Of a stretch of 64,000 nt of DNA, positions 1 to 8,407 are shown one piece after another. The stretch spans positions 1 through 64,000 of the forward strand of contig NZ_MASS01000019.1 in the NCBI RefSeq assembly GCF_001707885.1, in the 5' to 3' direction. The stretch's first letter is position 1; the number at the start of each line of letters is the position of its first letter. This stretch comes from Desulfosporosinus cupriresistens. GTDB lineage: Bacteria > Bacillota > Desulfitobacteriia > Desulfitobacteriales > Desulfitobacteriaceae. Position numbers and translations under genes: made by a program. The notes under the pieces were generated by a model, which was given only the letters and a program-made list of their open reading frames with translations, was not told where the DNA came from and did no database searches.

Positions 1-36
1 ATTTAGTTATTTGGAAAAAAATAACTCGTTAAATAG

Positions 37-65
37 TTGACAAATAAAATGAATGTGCGTATTAT
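37..65 (+). promoter_or_regulatory. SigA-type promoter of the trp operon
   Basis: TTGACA at 37-42 and TATTAT at 60-65 are separated by exactly 17 bases. This is a near-consensus vegetative promoter and places the transcript start near position 72, just ahead of the T-box leader. A small inverted repeat, AGTTATT/AATAACT at 5-11 and 20-26, lies upstream and may belong to a preceding terminator or an operator. Confidence 0.8.
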
Positions 66-71
66 AGACAG

Positions 72-357
72 TAATTAAATATCTACCTAAAACCATTGAT
101 GTGGAGATAAAAACAAATCGTGCACTTTCAGAGAGCCGGAGTTGCTGTGAACCGGTAGGACGCAGGTTGTTAAATGGACCACGGAGGGCGCGGTGAAAGG
201 CTTGAGCCGAGTATCTTGCGACGTGAGGGCATACGTCAGTTGCCAGGAATATGTTAGTATTCTGATAAGCGTGCGGATTTTCCGCAAAGCAAGGTGGCAC
301 CGCGGGGTTTTGATTTATCAACCCGTCCTTGACTATTAAGTCTTGGGCGGGTTTTTT
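72..357 (+). promoter_or_regulatory. T-box riboswitch, tryptophan-specific
   Basis: The leader carries the T-box sequence AAGGTGGCACCGCG at 291-304, whose TGGC bulge pairs with the acceptor end of uncharged tRNA. An intrinsic terminator follows at once. In the 3' side of Stem I the bases TGG at 175-177, followed by A, sit where the specifier codon is expected; TGG is the Trp codon and the downstream operon makes tryptophan. Established knowledge: uncharged tRNA-Trp stabilises the antiterminator and allows read-through into trpE. The specifier assignment is by eye; a covariance-model fold would confirm it. Confidence 0.9.
319..357 (+). terminator. T-box terminator hairpin
   Basis: AACCCGTCC at 320-328 can pair with the GGGCGGGTT-type arm near 345-353, followed by a run of six T. 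The 5' arm overlaps the region used by the antiterminator, as expected for a T-box switch. Confidence 0.85.
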
Positions 358-360
358 GCG

Positions 361-462
361 TACTAGTCAGAAAGTATAACTCACGTTATATACTTTCTGG
401 AAGCATAAGTGCAACTAGGCAGCCGTCTTCGCCAAGGCTTGACACCAGCCAAGTTTACTTTA
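361..462 (+). repeat. Dispersed mosaic repeat, copy A
   Basis: The copy begins right after the T-box terminator. It opens with an 11-bp perfect inverted repeat, CAGAAAGTATA (368-378) and TATACTTTCTG (389-399). It then reads GCATAAGTGCAACTAGG and GCCAGCCAAGTTT, both shared with copies at 13.2, 22.6 and 27.4 kb. It lacks the internal GTGCGAAGAC/GTGTCTTC module that those copies have in two or three units. Its end runs directly into the trpE Shine-Dalgarno site. Confidence 0.8.
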
Positions 463-477
463 TCCAAGGAGGTATAT

Positions 478-1944
478 ATGTACAGACCAAGCTTAAATGA
501 AGCCAAAGAAATTGCGCTGAATTATAAGATGATCCCAGTCAGTCGGGAGATTTATTCAGATGTCAGGACCCCGATTGAGGTGCTGAAAATCCTCAAAAAC
601 GTCAGCCGTCATTGTTTTCTGTTGGAAAGTCTGGAGAGTGCTGAAAAGTGGGGACGCTACACATTTCTGGGTTTTGACCCGAAATTGGAGCTAACGAGCA
701 CTAACGGAGTGATCACCATCAATTCGGGTATAAAAACTACGGCTAATACAAAACATCCTCGCGAGTATATCCAACAGATTCTTGACGAGAACAAAAGTCC
801 CCGGTTCGATTACCTGCCGCCTTTCACCGGTGGTCTAGTAGGCTATTTCTCATACGATTACATCAAATACAATGAGCCGTCACTAAAACTGGACGCTGAG
901 GACCAAGAAGGTTTTAAAGACGTAGACCTGATGCTCTTTGATAAGGTAATTGCCTTTGATCATCTGAAACAAAAAATTATTATTATTGCCAATGTCAAAA
1001 CTGAAGAACTGGATTCAGGTTATAACAAGGCCGTCATGGAAATTGAAAGCATGGTAAAGCTGATTAAACACGGTGCTTTTCAAGAGACACAACCTGCTAA
1101 AATCACCTCTGAATTCCGTCCTTTGTTTAAGGAGCAGGAGTATTGCGCTATGGTTGATAAGGCGAAGCATTATATTCGCGAAGGAGATATATTCCAGGTT
1201 GTTCTGTCCAACCGTTTTGAAGCGGATTTTACAGGTAGCCTGCTCAATGCCTACCGTGTTTTGAGAACTTCAAACCCGTCGCCCTATATGTTCTATATCT
1301 CCGGGACTGATGTTGAAATTGCTGGTGCTTCTCCTGAAACCCTAGTAAAACTTCAAAGTGGCAACCTTAACACGTTTCCACTTGCAGGCACAAAACCAAG
1401 AGGGAAGACAGAAGAGGAGGATCAACAGAACGAAAAGGATTTGCTCTCCGACCCTAAAGAATTAGCGGAACACAATATGTTGGTGGATTTAGGTAGAAAC
1501 GACCTAGGTAGAATTAGCAAATTTGGCACGGTAACGGTAGAGAAATATCTATCGATTGAGCGTTTCTCGCATGTTATGCACATCGGATCCACGGTTCAGG
1601 GAGAGATACGGGACGATAAAAATGCCTTGGATGCCATAGATGCCGTGTTGCCTGCGGGAACTCTCTCCGGTGCCCCCAAAATCCGAGCCTGTGAGATTAT
1701 CAACGAACTTGAAAACAACAAGCGAGGCATTTACGGTGGCGCAATCGGGTATATTGATTTTACTGGTAATCTTGATACTTGCATCGCCATCCGCATCGCC
1801 TTTAAGAAAAACGGTAAGGTTTTTGTCCGCTCCGGTGCTGGCATCGTTGCGGACAGTGTGCCGGAAAACGAGTATCAGGAATGTATTAACAAAGCCCAAG
1901 CAGTTATGAACGCCTTGAAACTGTCTGAGGAGGTCCTCGACTGA
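478..1944 (+). CDS. trpE: Anthranilate synthase component I
   Basis: TrpE converts chorismate to anthranilate, using ammonia delivered by TrpG; this is the first committed step of tryptophan synthesis. The 488-residue product has the chorismate-binding signatures PSPYMFYISG, GTLSGAPKIRA and the C-terminal IRSGAGIV-like segment (VRSGAGIVADS). The N-terminal region has the LLES element associated with feedback binding of tryptophan. The start at 478 is chosen because AAGGAGG at 466-472 lies 5 bases upstream. An in-frame ATG at 409 would translate the repeat element and is unlikely. Its stop overlaps the trpG start (TGATG), so the two genes are probably translationally coupled. Confidence 0.95.
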   Translation: MYRPSLNEAKEIALNYKMIPVSREIYSDVRTPIEVLKILKNVSRHCFLLESLESAEKWGRYTFLGFDPKLELTSTNGVITINSGIKTTANTKHPREYIQQILDENKSPRFDYLPPFTGGLVGYFSYDYIKYNEPSLKLDAEDQEGFKDVDLMLFDKVIAFDHLKQKIIIIANVKTEELDSGYNKAVMEIESMVKLIKHGAFQETQPAKITSEFRPLFKEQEYCAMVDKAKHYIREGDIFQVVLSNRFEADFTGSLLNAYRVLRTSNPSPYMFYISGTDVEIAGASPETLVKLQSGNLNTFPLAGTKPRGKTEEEDQQNEKDLLSDPKELAEHNMLVDLGRNDLGRISKFGTVTVEKYLSIERFSHVMHIGSTVQGEIRDDKNALDAIDAVLPAGTLSGAPKIRACEIINELENNKRGIYGGAIGYIDFTGNLDTCIAIRIAFKKNGKVFVRSGAGIVADSVPENEYQECINKAQAVMNALKLSEEVLD

Positions 1945-2519
1945 TGATTCTTTTGATTGATAATTACGATAGTTTTTCCTATAACCTGTATCAACTTATC
2001 GGCTCGATCAATCCTGATATTAAGGTCATCCGCAACGATGAGCTGAGTATATCGGAAATTGAGGCCTTAGCTCCCGAGGCGATTATCCTTTCCCCTGGCC
2101 CTGGAAGACCGGCCGATGCCGGAGTATGTGTCGAGACTTCAAGACATTTCGCAGGTAATGTCCCTGTGTTAGGGGTATGTCTCGGTCACCAGTCCATTTG
2201 TGAGGCATTTGGAGCCACAGTGTCCTATGCCCGGGAGCTAATGCATGGGAAGCAATCCAAAATAAAAATTGAAACGGGCTGTCCGCTTTTTGCCGGATTG
2301 CCTGAAACAATCGCAGGTGCTCGGTATCATTCGCTGGCTGCTATCGAAGATACCATGCCTACTGAACTTAAGGTCATCGCCCGCACGGACGACGGAGAGA
2401 TCATGGCAGTTAAACATCGAGATTATGAAGTTTATGGAGTTCAATTTCATCCGGAGTCGATCCTAACACCGCAGGGCAGAACCATCTTAGTAAATTTCTT
2501 GGGGGGGAATCGAGCATGA
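1944..2519 (+). CDS. trpG: Anthranilate synthase component II, glutamine amidotransferase
   Basis: This class I glutamine amidotransferase (191 aa) releases ammonia from glutamine for TrpE. Visible are the oxyanion motif SPGPGRPADAG, the nucleophile elbow GVCLGHQSICEAFG with the catalytic Cys near residue 79, and VQFHPESI with the His and Glu of the triad. It overlaps trpE by one base and trpD by four (ATGA). In some Firmicutes this subunit also serves p-aminobenzoate synthase. No pab genes are visible here, so a tryptophan role is the direct reading. Confidence 0.95.
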   Translation: MILLIDNYDSFSYNLYQLIGSINPDIKVIRNDELSISEIEALAPEAIILSPGPGRPADAGVCVETSRHFAGNVPVLGVCLGHQSICEAFGATVSYARELMHGKQSKIKIETGCPLFAGLPETIAGARYHSLAAIEDTMPTELKVIARTDDGEIMAVKHRDYEVYGVQFHPESILTPQGRTILVNFLGGNRA

Positions 2520-3535
2520 TAGTTGAAGCGATCCACAAGATCATTAAAGGGGAGGACTTGGATTTTGATACTTCCAAGGTGGTCATGGGAGAAATGATGG
2601 ACGGAACCGCCACGCATGCCCAAATGGGCGCTTTTCTCGCGGCACTGCGGATGAAAGGTGAGAGCATTGATGAAATCACCGGTAGTGCTTTAGCAATGCG
2701 CGAAAAGGCCATGCACCTTAATCCTGTCTACAATGTCATGGATATTGTGGGCACAGGTGGCGACGAGGTTGGAACCTTTAACATCTCCACAACGACTGCT
2801 TTTGTCGTCGCGGCCGGTGGAGTTCCTGTAGCGAAGCATGGCAACCGCAGTGTATCCAGTAAAAGCGGCGCGGCGGATGTTTTGGAAAAGTTGGGTATTA
2901 ATATTGCTATCACTGCTGAGCATAGCCAGAAAATATTAGATGAAATCAACCTTTGTTTTATGTTTGCCCAAACCTATCACAGCTCGATGAAACACTGTGC
3001 CCCTGTGCGACGGGAAATGGGCGTCCGTACAATATTTAATATCTTAGGACCTCTTGCCAATCCCGCCGGGGCCAATCTGCAGTTGATGGGTGTCTATGAC
3101 GAAAACCTTGTGGAGCCTTTGGCCAAAGTGCTCTCCAATCTCGGTGTCCAGCGGGGCATGGTGGTCCATGGTTGCGACGGTTTGGACGAGGCAACTCTCA
3201 CGACCAAGACGAAGGTCTGCGAAATAGAACAGGGTGTTTTAAGTAGCTATTACCTTGACCCAGAGGAGTTGGGCCTAACCTATTGTACCCTGGCTGAGCT
3301 CGTCGGAGGCAACGCTGAGGAGAACGCCAAAATCACCCGCAGTATTTTAAACGGCTCCGAGCAGGGTGCCATGCGTGATGTTGTTGTTCTCAATTCAGCT
3401 TTGTGTCTGTATTTAGCTGGCAAAGCAGAAACCATTAAGAGTGCAATTCCTCTTGCCAAGGAGCTTATCAACAGTGGTGCTGCTCTGAAAAAACTTGAAG
3501 AATTTATAAGACTTTCCAACGAGGTAATAATATGA
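2516..3535 (+). CDS. trpD: Anthranilate phosphoribosyltransferase
   Basis: TrpD transfers phosphoribose from PRPP to anthranilate. The 339-aa protein has the PRPP-binding motif GTGGDEVGTFNIST, followed by AKHGNRSVSSKSGAADVLE and the anthranilate-binding segment RREMGVRTIFNILGPLANP, all typical of the family. The length is standard. Its start lies in ATGA with the trpG stop, and its stop overlaps trpC by four bases. Confidence 0.95.
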   Translation: MIVEAIHKIIKGEDLDFDTSKVVMGEMMDGTATHAQMGAFLAALRMKGESIDEITGSALAMREKAMHLNPVYNVMDIVGTGGDEVGTFNISTTTAFVVAAGGVPVAKHGNRSVSSKSGAADVLEKLGINIAITAEHSQKILDEINLCFMFAQTYHSSMKHCAPVRREMGVRTIFNILGPLANPAGANLQLMGVYDENLVEPLAKVLSNLGVQRGMVVHGCDGLDEATLTTKTKVCEIEQGVLSSYYLDPEELGLTYCTLAELVGGNAEENAKITRSILNGSEQGAMRDVVVLNSALCLYLAGKAETIKSAIPLAKELINSGAALKKLEEFIRLSNEVII

Positions 3536-4320
3536 TCTTAGAAAAAATAGCAACCCGAACCATTGAACGGGTTGCCGAACTAAAGCAACGAAAACCGACA
3601 GAACAGGTTATCTCAGAGGCCAAAGCTTTAGACCCTAATACCGGCTTTCCTTTTGAAAAAGCTCTTAGAGCTGAGGGTTTATCCTTTATCTGCGAGCTAA
3701 AAAAGGCTTCGCCCTCACAGGGAATCATTGCTCAGGATTTTTCCTATCTGCAGATTGCCAAAGAATATGAGGCAGCGGGAGCAGCAGCTATTTCAGTTCT
3801 CACCGAGCCTTATTGGTTTCATGGTCAAGACCGCTACGTTACAGAGATCAGCCAGGAAGTGGGTCTTCCGCTGCTGCGGAAGGATTTTATCGTAGACAGC
3901 TATCAAATTTATGAAGCGAAGATCATTGGCGCCTCAGCGATCCTGCTGATCTGTGCCTTACTGAACACCGATATCCTAAAAGAATATCTGAAAATCGCCC
4001 ATAATTTGGGCTTGTCTGCCCTTGTGGAAGCGCATACTGAGGAGGAGGTCAGATCAGCTCTTACAGCAGGAGCCCGTGTGATCGGCGTCAATAATCGCAA
4101 CCTGAAGACCTTTGAGGTTGACATCACCACCAGCATAAGGTTGCGGGGTTTAGTGCCGCAGAACATTCTATTTGTTTCGGAAAGCGGTATCAAATCCCCA
4201 GAGGATGTGGCAAGGCTGAGAGCAAACAAGACCGATGCAGTGCTGATTGGGGAAAGTCTAATGCGCAGCGATCATAAAAAAGAACAGCTTGTCATCCTGA
4301 GAGGGGAACGTGTTTCATGA
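3532..4320 (+). CDS. trpC: Indole-3-glycerol phosphate synthase
   Basis: TrpC closes the ring of carboxyphenylamino-deoxyribulose phosphate to give indole-3-glycerol phosphate. The 262-aa TIM barrel shows the N-terminal ELKKASPSQG motif with the catalytic lysine, LTEPYWFHG, LRKDFIVDSYQIYEA with the second lysine, GVNNRNLKTFEVD, and SESGIKSPEDV for phosphate binding. It is monofunctional; TrpF is encoded by the next gene with a four-base overlap. Confidence 0.95.
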   Translation: MILEKIATRTIERVAELKQRKPTEQVISEAKALDPNTGFPFEKALRAEGLSFICELKKASPSQGIIAQDFSYLQIAKEYEAAGAAAISVLTEPYWFHGQDRYVTEISQEVGLPLLRKDFIVDSYQIYEAKIIGASAILLICALLNTDILKEYLKIAHNLGLSALVEAHTEEEVRSALTAGARVIGVNNRNLKTFEVDITTSIRLRGLVPQNILFVSESGIKSPEDVARLRANKTDAVLIGESLMRSDHKKEQLVILRGERVS

Positions 4321-4913
4321 AAATAAAGATTTGCGGACTTTTCAGGGACATTGACATTGACTACGTAAACGAGGCTATGCCTGACTTTATGGGATTCGTT
4401 TTTGCCAAAAGTCGGCGTCAGGTTAGTATGAAGTGGGCCGAAACCGTGCGTCCTAAGCTCAGATCAGAAATCAAGCCGGTGGGTGTTTTTGTCAATGAGT
4501 CGATAGCAAATGTGGCCAAGCTTTTAAATGATAACACGATCGAAATAGCCCAACTTCACGGGGATGAAAATGAAAACTATATCCAAGAATTAAAATCACT
4601 GACCAACAAACCGATTATCAAGGCGGTCCGCGTTTTATCCCACGTGGATATAGAGAACGCCCAGCATACCGTTGCTGACTTTCTGTTGTTGGACAACGGG
4701 GCTGGCGGAACGGGTAAGAGTTTTGATTGGAGTCTAGTGAGTAAAGTGGAGAAGCCTTTTTTTCTGGCCGGGGGATTAAATAGTGACAATATTGAACAGG
4801 CAATCGCGGTCACAAGTCCTTATGCTGTCGATTTAAGCAGCGGGGTAGAAACAGACGGTTTAAAAGACCGAGAAAAAATTTTAGAAATAGTCAGGAGAAT
4901 GAAAAATGGCTAA
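4317..4913 (+). CDS. trpF: Phosphoribosylanthranilate isomerase
   Basis: TrpF catalyses the Amadori rearrangement of phosphoribosylanthranilate. The 198-aa barrel starts with [10 protein letters not shown], which holds the catalytic Cys, and has the catalytic-acid strand [16 protein letters not shown] and the phosphate-binding [25 protein letters not shown] near the C-terminus is also typical. The gene overlaps trpC by four bases and trpB by eight, consistent with tight coupling. Confidence 0.93.
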   Translation: MKIKICGLFRDIDIDYVNEAMPDFMGFVFAKSRRQVSMKWAETVRPKLRSEIKPVGVFVNESIANVAKLLNDNTIEIAQLHGDENENYIQELKSLTNKPIIKAVRVLSHVDIENAQHTVADFLLLDNGAGGTGKSFDWSLVSKVEKPFFLAGGLNSDNIEQAIAVTSPYAVDLSSGVETDGLKDREKILEIVRRMKNG

Positions 4914-6090
4914 AGGCAGATACGGCATTCACGGAGGGCAATACATTCCAGAGATCCTGATGAATGTAATCATCAACCTGGAAAAAAGCTATGAGCACTT
5001 TAAGAACGACCCAGAGTTCAACGCCGAGCTGAATAAATTGTTGAGTGAATACGCGGGCAGACCATCTCTGCTCTACTATGCGGAGAAAATGACCAAGGAT
5101 TTAGGGGGCGCTAAAATCTATTTAAAACGGGAGGACCTCAACCATACCGGTTCACACAAAATCAATAACGTGTTGGGACAGGTTCTAATGGCCAAGAAAA
5201 TGGGCAAAACACGCGTAATTGCCGAAACGGGTGCCGGTCAGCATGGTGTTGCGACTGCTACGGCAGCGGCACTTCTCGGTTTAGAATGTGAGATTTTTAT
5301 GGGTAAGGAAGATACGGACCGACAGGCCTTAAACGTCTACCGTATGCAGCTTTTAGGCTCCAAAGTCAACACGGTCACGAGCGGTACCATGACACTGAAG
5401 GATGCCGTTAACGAAACGTTTCGGGAGTGGACAGCCCGTGTTCATGACACCCATTATGTTTTAGGTTCAGTAATGGGTCCCCATCCATTTCCGATGATGG
5501 TTCGCGATTTTCAGAGCGTGATTAGCCAAGAGGCAAGAGAGCAGATCCTGAAACTTGAGGGCAAACTCCCCGATGCTGTTGTTGCCTGTGTAGGGGGTGG
5601 CAGCAACGCGATGGGAATGTTTTATCACTTTATCGGTGATGAAAATGTCAAGTTAATTGGCTGCGAGGCAGCTGGACACGGTGTTGATACCGAGAAACAT
5701 GCAGCAACTATTGCTAAGGGAAAACCAGGCGTATTCCATGGCATGAAGTCTTATTTCTGTCAGGACGAATATGGGCAAATTGCACCAGTATATTCAATCT
5801 CCGCAGGTCTTGACTATCCGGGGATAGGGCCAGAACATGCCAACCTGCACGATACAGGCAGAGCAGAGTATGTGCCTGTAAGCGATGACGAGTCAGTGGC
5901 CGCCTTTGAATATTTGGCGCGTACAGAGGGCATTATCTGCGCCATTGAAAGTGCCCATGCCGTCGCCCATGTGCAGAAAATTGCCGGGACTATGAGCAAG
6001 GACCAAATCATTATCATCTGTCTGTCAGGACGTGGCGATAAGGATGTTGCCGCCATAGCGCGCTACAAGGGGGTAGATATTGATGAGTAA
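4906..6090 (+). CDS. trpB: Tryptophan synthase beta subunit
   Basis: TrpB joins indole, channelled from TrpA, with serine in a PLP-dependent reaction. The 394-aa protein carries the PLP lysine in HTGSHKINN, the segment [20 protein letters not shown], the phosphate-binding loop [12 protein letters not shown], and the PGIGPEHA region. It is the TrpB1 type that pairs with TrpA, which follows with an eight-base overlap. Confidence 0.96.
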   Translation: MAKGRYGIHGGQYIPEILMNVIINLEKSYEHFKNDPEFNAELNKLLSEYAGRPSLLYYAEKMTKDLGGAKIYLKREDLNHTGSHKINNVLGQVLMAKKMGKTRVIAETGAGQHGVATATAAALLGLECEIFMGKEDTDRQALNVYRMQLLGSKVNTVTSGTMTLKDAVNETFREWTARVHDTHYVLGSVMGPHPFPMMVRDFQSVISQEAREQILKLEGKLPDAVVACVGGGSNAMGMFYHFIGDENVKLIGCEAAGHGVDTEKHAATIAKGKPGVFHGMKSYFCQDEYGQIAPVYSISAGLDYPGIGPEHANLHDTGRAEYVPVSDDESVAAFEYLARTEGIICAIESAHAVAHVQKIAGTMSKDQIIIICLSGRGDKDVAAIARYKGVDIDE

Positions 6091-6862
6091 AATTGCACAG
6101 GCCTTTAAAAACGGGAAAGCTTTTATTGGATTTGTCACAGGTGGTGATCCTTCTATAGAAAAGAGCGAAGAGTTTATCATGGAAATGATTCGGGGTGGCG
6201 CTGATTTGGTGGAAATCGGGATTCCGTTTTCCGATCCTACTGCCGAAGGACTGGTCATTCAAGATGCGAATATTCGTGCACTTTCTGCTGGAGCAACCGT
6301 TGACAAGATTTTTGACATGGTGGCCTCAGTGCGGAGAAAGACCGAAGTGCCGTTGGTTTTTCTGACTTATTTAAATCCTGTCTTTAATTACGGATACACC
6401 CGTTTTTTTGCCCGCTGTGCTGATTTGGGTGTGGACGGCATCATCATCCCTGATTTGCCCTATGAGGAAAAGGGTGAACTGGTTGAAGTGGCCGCAGGCT
6501 TTGGAGTCGATGTCATTTCCCTGATTGCTCCCACCTCAGAACAGCGCATTAAACAAATTGCGCAGGAGGCAACCGGCTTTATCTACGTGGTCTCCTCAAT
6601 GGGCGTTACTGGGGTAAGAAGTGAGATTAAAACTGACCTACAGGCGATCTTAGAGGTTGTCAGGGGATCAAGTTCTATTCCCACCGCAGTCGGCTTCGGG
6701 ATAAACACGCCTAAACAGGCGGGAGAGATTGCAAAAGTTGCGGATGGCGTGATTGTTGGGAGCGCAATCGTCAAGATTATCGAGAAGTATGGCGAAAACG
6801 CTGGTTCTTATATTTATGAATATGTTAGAAGTATGAAAGACGCTGTGAGTGGACTAAAGTGA
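6083..6862 (+). CDS. trpA: Tryptophan synthase alpha subunit
   Basis: TrpA cleaves indole-3-glycerol phosphate to indole and glyceraldehyde 3-phosphate. The product is 259 aa from the ATG at 6083; a TTG at 6080 is also possible. The active-site segment reads [13 protein letters not shown]. The first catalytic acid (Glu44 here, Glu49 in Salmonella) is present, but the residue matching Salmonella Asp60 is Glu55. From memory, Glu also occurs here in other clostridial TrpA proteins, so it is probably a natural variant. SSMGVTGVR and VGFGINTP phosphate-binding loops are intact. This is the last gene of the operon. Confidence 0.94.
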   Translation: MSKIAQAFKNGKAFIGFVTGGDPSIEKSEEFIMEMIRGGADLVEIGIPFSDPTAEGLVIQDANIRALSAGATVDKIFDMVASVRRKTEVPLVFLTYLNPVFNYGYTRFFARCADLGVDGIIIPDLPYEEKGELVEVAAGFGVDVISLIAPTSEQRIKQIAQEATGFIYVVSSMGVTGVRSEIKTDLQAILEVVRGSSSIPTAVGFGINTPKQAGEIAKVADGVIVGSAIVKIIEKYGENAGSYIYEYVRSMKDAVSGLK

Positions 6863-7488
6863 GATCACTCAAGAACAAGCGAATGCAATTCAACATATTA
6901 CTCAAATAGTTGAAGAAGTACAGCGAGTGGGGTAAGAGTTGCAGAACGTTGTAGCTCGGCTTTAAGAAATAAAGGTTTCCGTAAAGTTGTTCCTTCGGAG
7001 ATTTTTGTTGAACGGTGTATCTGTGCAAATTGAACAATAACCTAAATACTTATACTTCGCAACAACGATAATAGTTAATGGAGTAATGACCCTCTCTTAT
7101 TAGACTCGGAAAAATAAGAGAGGGTCATTTATTAGAGATGTACAGCTTAGCTAACCTACGTTCTGTTTTAGGTAGCCTGAGTTAAGAAAATTTTCATTAA
7201 ACTATACTCTGAAATAGATTTGTCTATATGTGTATTCAATAATTATTCATTTCAATTGACAGTTATATTTTTGAAAAAGCTCTTAGAATTAGTAATGTCG
7301 TAGAAGTCTTGATGTATCTTGAAAAGGTAAAGTTCACGTGCAATTTATGTAAGAATTTAAAGAAATAGATAAAGGCTTTGGAATATTTAAAGAAATTAGG
7401 AAGGAATACTGAATTAAGACGTCGAAAACACCTAGATCATAGAACATTATAGAATTAGAATCATTTCGATTTTCTGAGGAGTGTTTTC
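6863..7488 (+). other. Intergenic region after trpA
   Basis: This AT-rich stretch of 626 bases has no convincing gene. Just after trpA one frame reads [15 protein letters not shown], which resembles a chemoreceptor C-terminus but ends after about 24 codons. A strong hairpin lies at 7085-7129. Two short direct copies of ATTTAAAGAAAT occur near 7352 and 7388. Nothing else was recognised. Confidence 0.5.
7085..7129 (+). terminator. Hairpin, likely trp operon terminator
   Basis: A perfect 17-bp stem, AATGACCCTCTCTTATT (7085-7101) with its complement at 7113-7129, encloses an 11-base loop. The T tract on the plus strand is short (ATTTATT), so termination efficiency is uncertain. It is the first strong hairpin after trpA, about 220 bases downstream. 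Confidence 0.6.
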
Positions 7489-8142
7489 ATGTCAGAGATG
7501 CCCTATCTAATTCAAGAATGGGAGCAGGCCATAAAGCAAATTAAATCAGTTATAGCTGCTCGGGTTAACGTCAATAGCCAGGGAGAAATCGAAGAAGTTC
7601 ATATTCTGGCCGGATCAGGACGAGCGCCTAAGCAGATTGTCAGAGATGTCGAGTCAATTCTGGTGGCTCGATTTAATTTACAAATCGACCATAAGAAGAT
7701 CAGTGTGGCGCAAGTAGACGACGAAGAAGAAGGAAGTTCCGCTCTTGTGGAGTCAACCCGTCCTAAATTGGTAGGTGTGACCCTCAGGACTGTTAATGGA
7801 ATGGCTGAAATTAAGGTAGAATTATTAACAGGTGATAAGCTTATTGAAGGACTCGCCCAAGGACCGTCCTCGTCTCACAATAAGCTACGATTGTTTGTTG
7901 AGGCTACACTTAAAGCACTTGCGCCTCTTACCTTAGATGATTTTATTTTCGCCACTGAGGATGTTGGAATTACACAGTTAGCCAAGCAGCAGATTGCTTT
8001 AGTTTCCATAACTTTGATCGCCTCCGCGGGTGAACAATCCCTCGTAGGATGTGCTTTGGTTAAAAACGATGACCGAGAAGCAGTTGTTAAAGCAACCTTG
8101 GATGCCGTTAATCGAAAACTGCCCTTTCTCCGGCACGATTAA
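7489..8142 (+). CDS. Conserved-looking hypothetical protein
   Basis: I do not recognise the 217-aa product. It is soluble, with no signal peptide or membrane segment. Residues about 1-75 form one apparent alpha/beta unit ending in HKKISVAQVDDEEEG. An acidic linker leads to a second unit (about 85-215) with repeated beta-strand-like stretches such as VGVTLRTVNGMAEIKVELL. The start follows GAGGAGTG with good spacing. It has its own upstream gap and precedes the HD-GYP locus on the same strand, so a link to it is possible but unproven. Confidence 0.7.
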   Translation: MSEMPYLIQEWEQAIKQIKSVIAARVNVNSQGEIEEVHILAGSGRAPKQIVRDVESILVARFNLQIDHKKISVAQVDDEEEGSSALVESTRPKLVGVTLRTVNGMAEIKVELLTGDKLIEGLAQGPSSSHNKLRLFVEATLKALAPLTLDDFIFATEDVGITQLAKQQIALVSITLIASAGEQSLVGCALVKNDDREAVVKATLDAVNRKLPFLRHD

Positions 8143-8209
8143 TTTGCTAATTTTGGCCGACCTACTGAGCATTTAGATTTTGAGGTAAGGTTGTTTTATT
8201 TCTCTACAT

Positions 8210-8252
8210 AGCGAAGCGGAAAAAACAGCGCAGCGGAATATGAGCGAAGCGG
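8210..8252 (+). repeat. Three short AGCGAAGCGG-type repeats
   Basis: AGCGAAGCGG near 8210, AGCGCAGCGG near 8227 and AGCGAAGCGG near 8243 form a short interrupted direct repeat upstream of the small peptide gene. The function is unknown; they could be a protein-binding array or a degraded repeat element. Confidence 0.5.
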
Positions 8253-8294
8253 TTGAACTGTCCCTTTGATAAAAAAATCAAGGAGGTTTACCGC

Positions 8295-8369
8295 ATGAGC
8301 AAATTATATAAAATAATTACTATTCTCGTTTCACTCGTAATCGCCGGTGGAGCATCACACAGAATCTAA
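8295..8369 (+). CDS. Small membrane peptide (24 aa)
   Basis: An ATG at 8295 follows AAGGAGGTTT with ideal spacing and opens a 24-codon frame ending TAA at 8367-8369. The peptide begins MSKLYKIITILVSLVIAGG: a basic start and one hydrophobic helix, then a short polar tail. It is 38 bases upstream of the HD-GYP gene on the same strand. The strong ribosome site supports real translation. It could be a small membrane partner or a leader peptide. No family is recognised. Confidence 0.55.
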   Translation: MSKLYKIITILVSLVIAGGASHRI

Positions 8370-8407
8370 TTTTAAAGTAGTCGGCCAATATTTATAAGAG
8401 GTGCCAA

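Noticed and set aside
409..477. N-terminal extension of trpE
   Set aside because: It would translate repeat copy A; the strong ribosome site at 466-472 points to ATG 478.
6863..6940. Chemoreceptor-like C-terminal fragment after trpA
   Set aside because: Only about 24 codons with loose resemblance; too short to support as a pseudogene.
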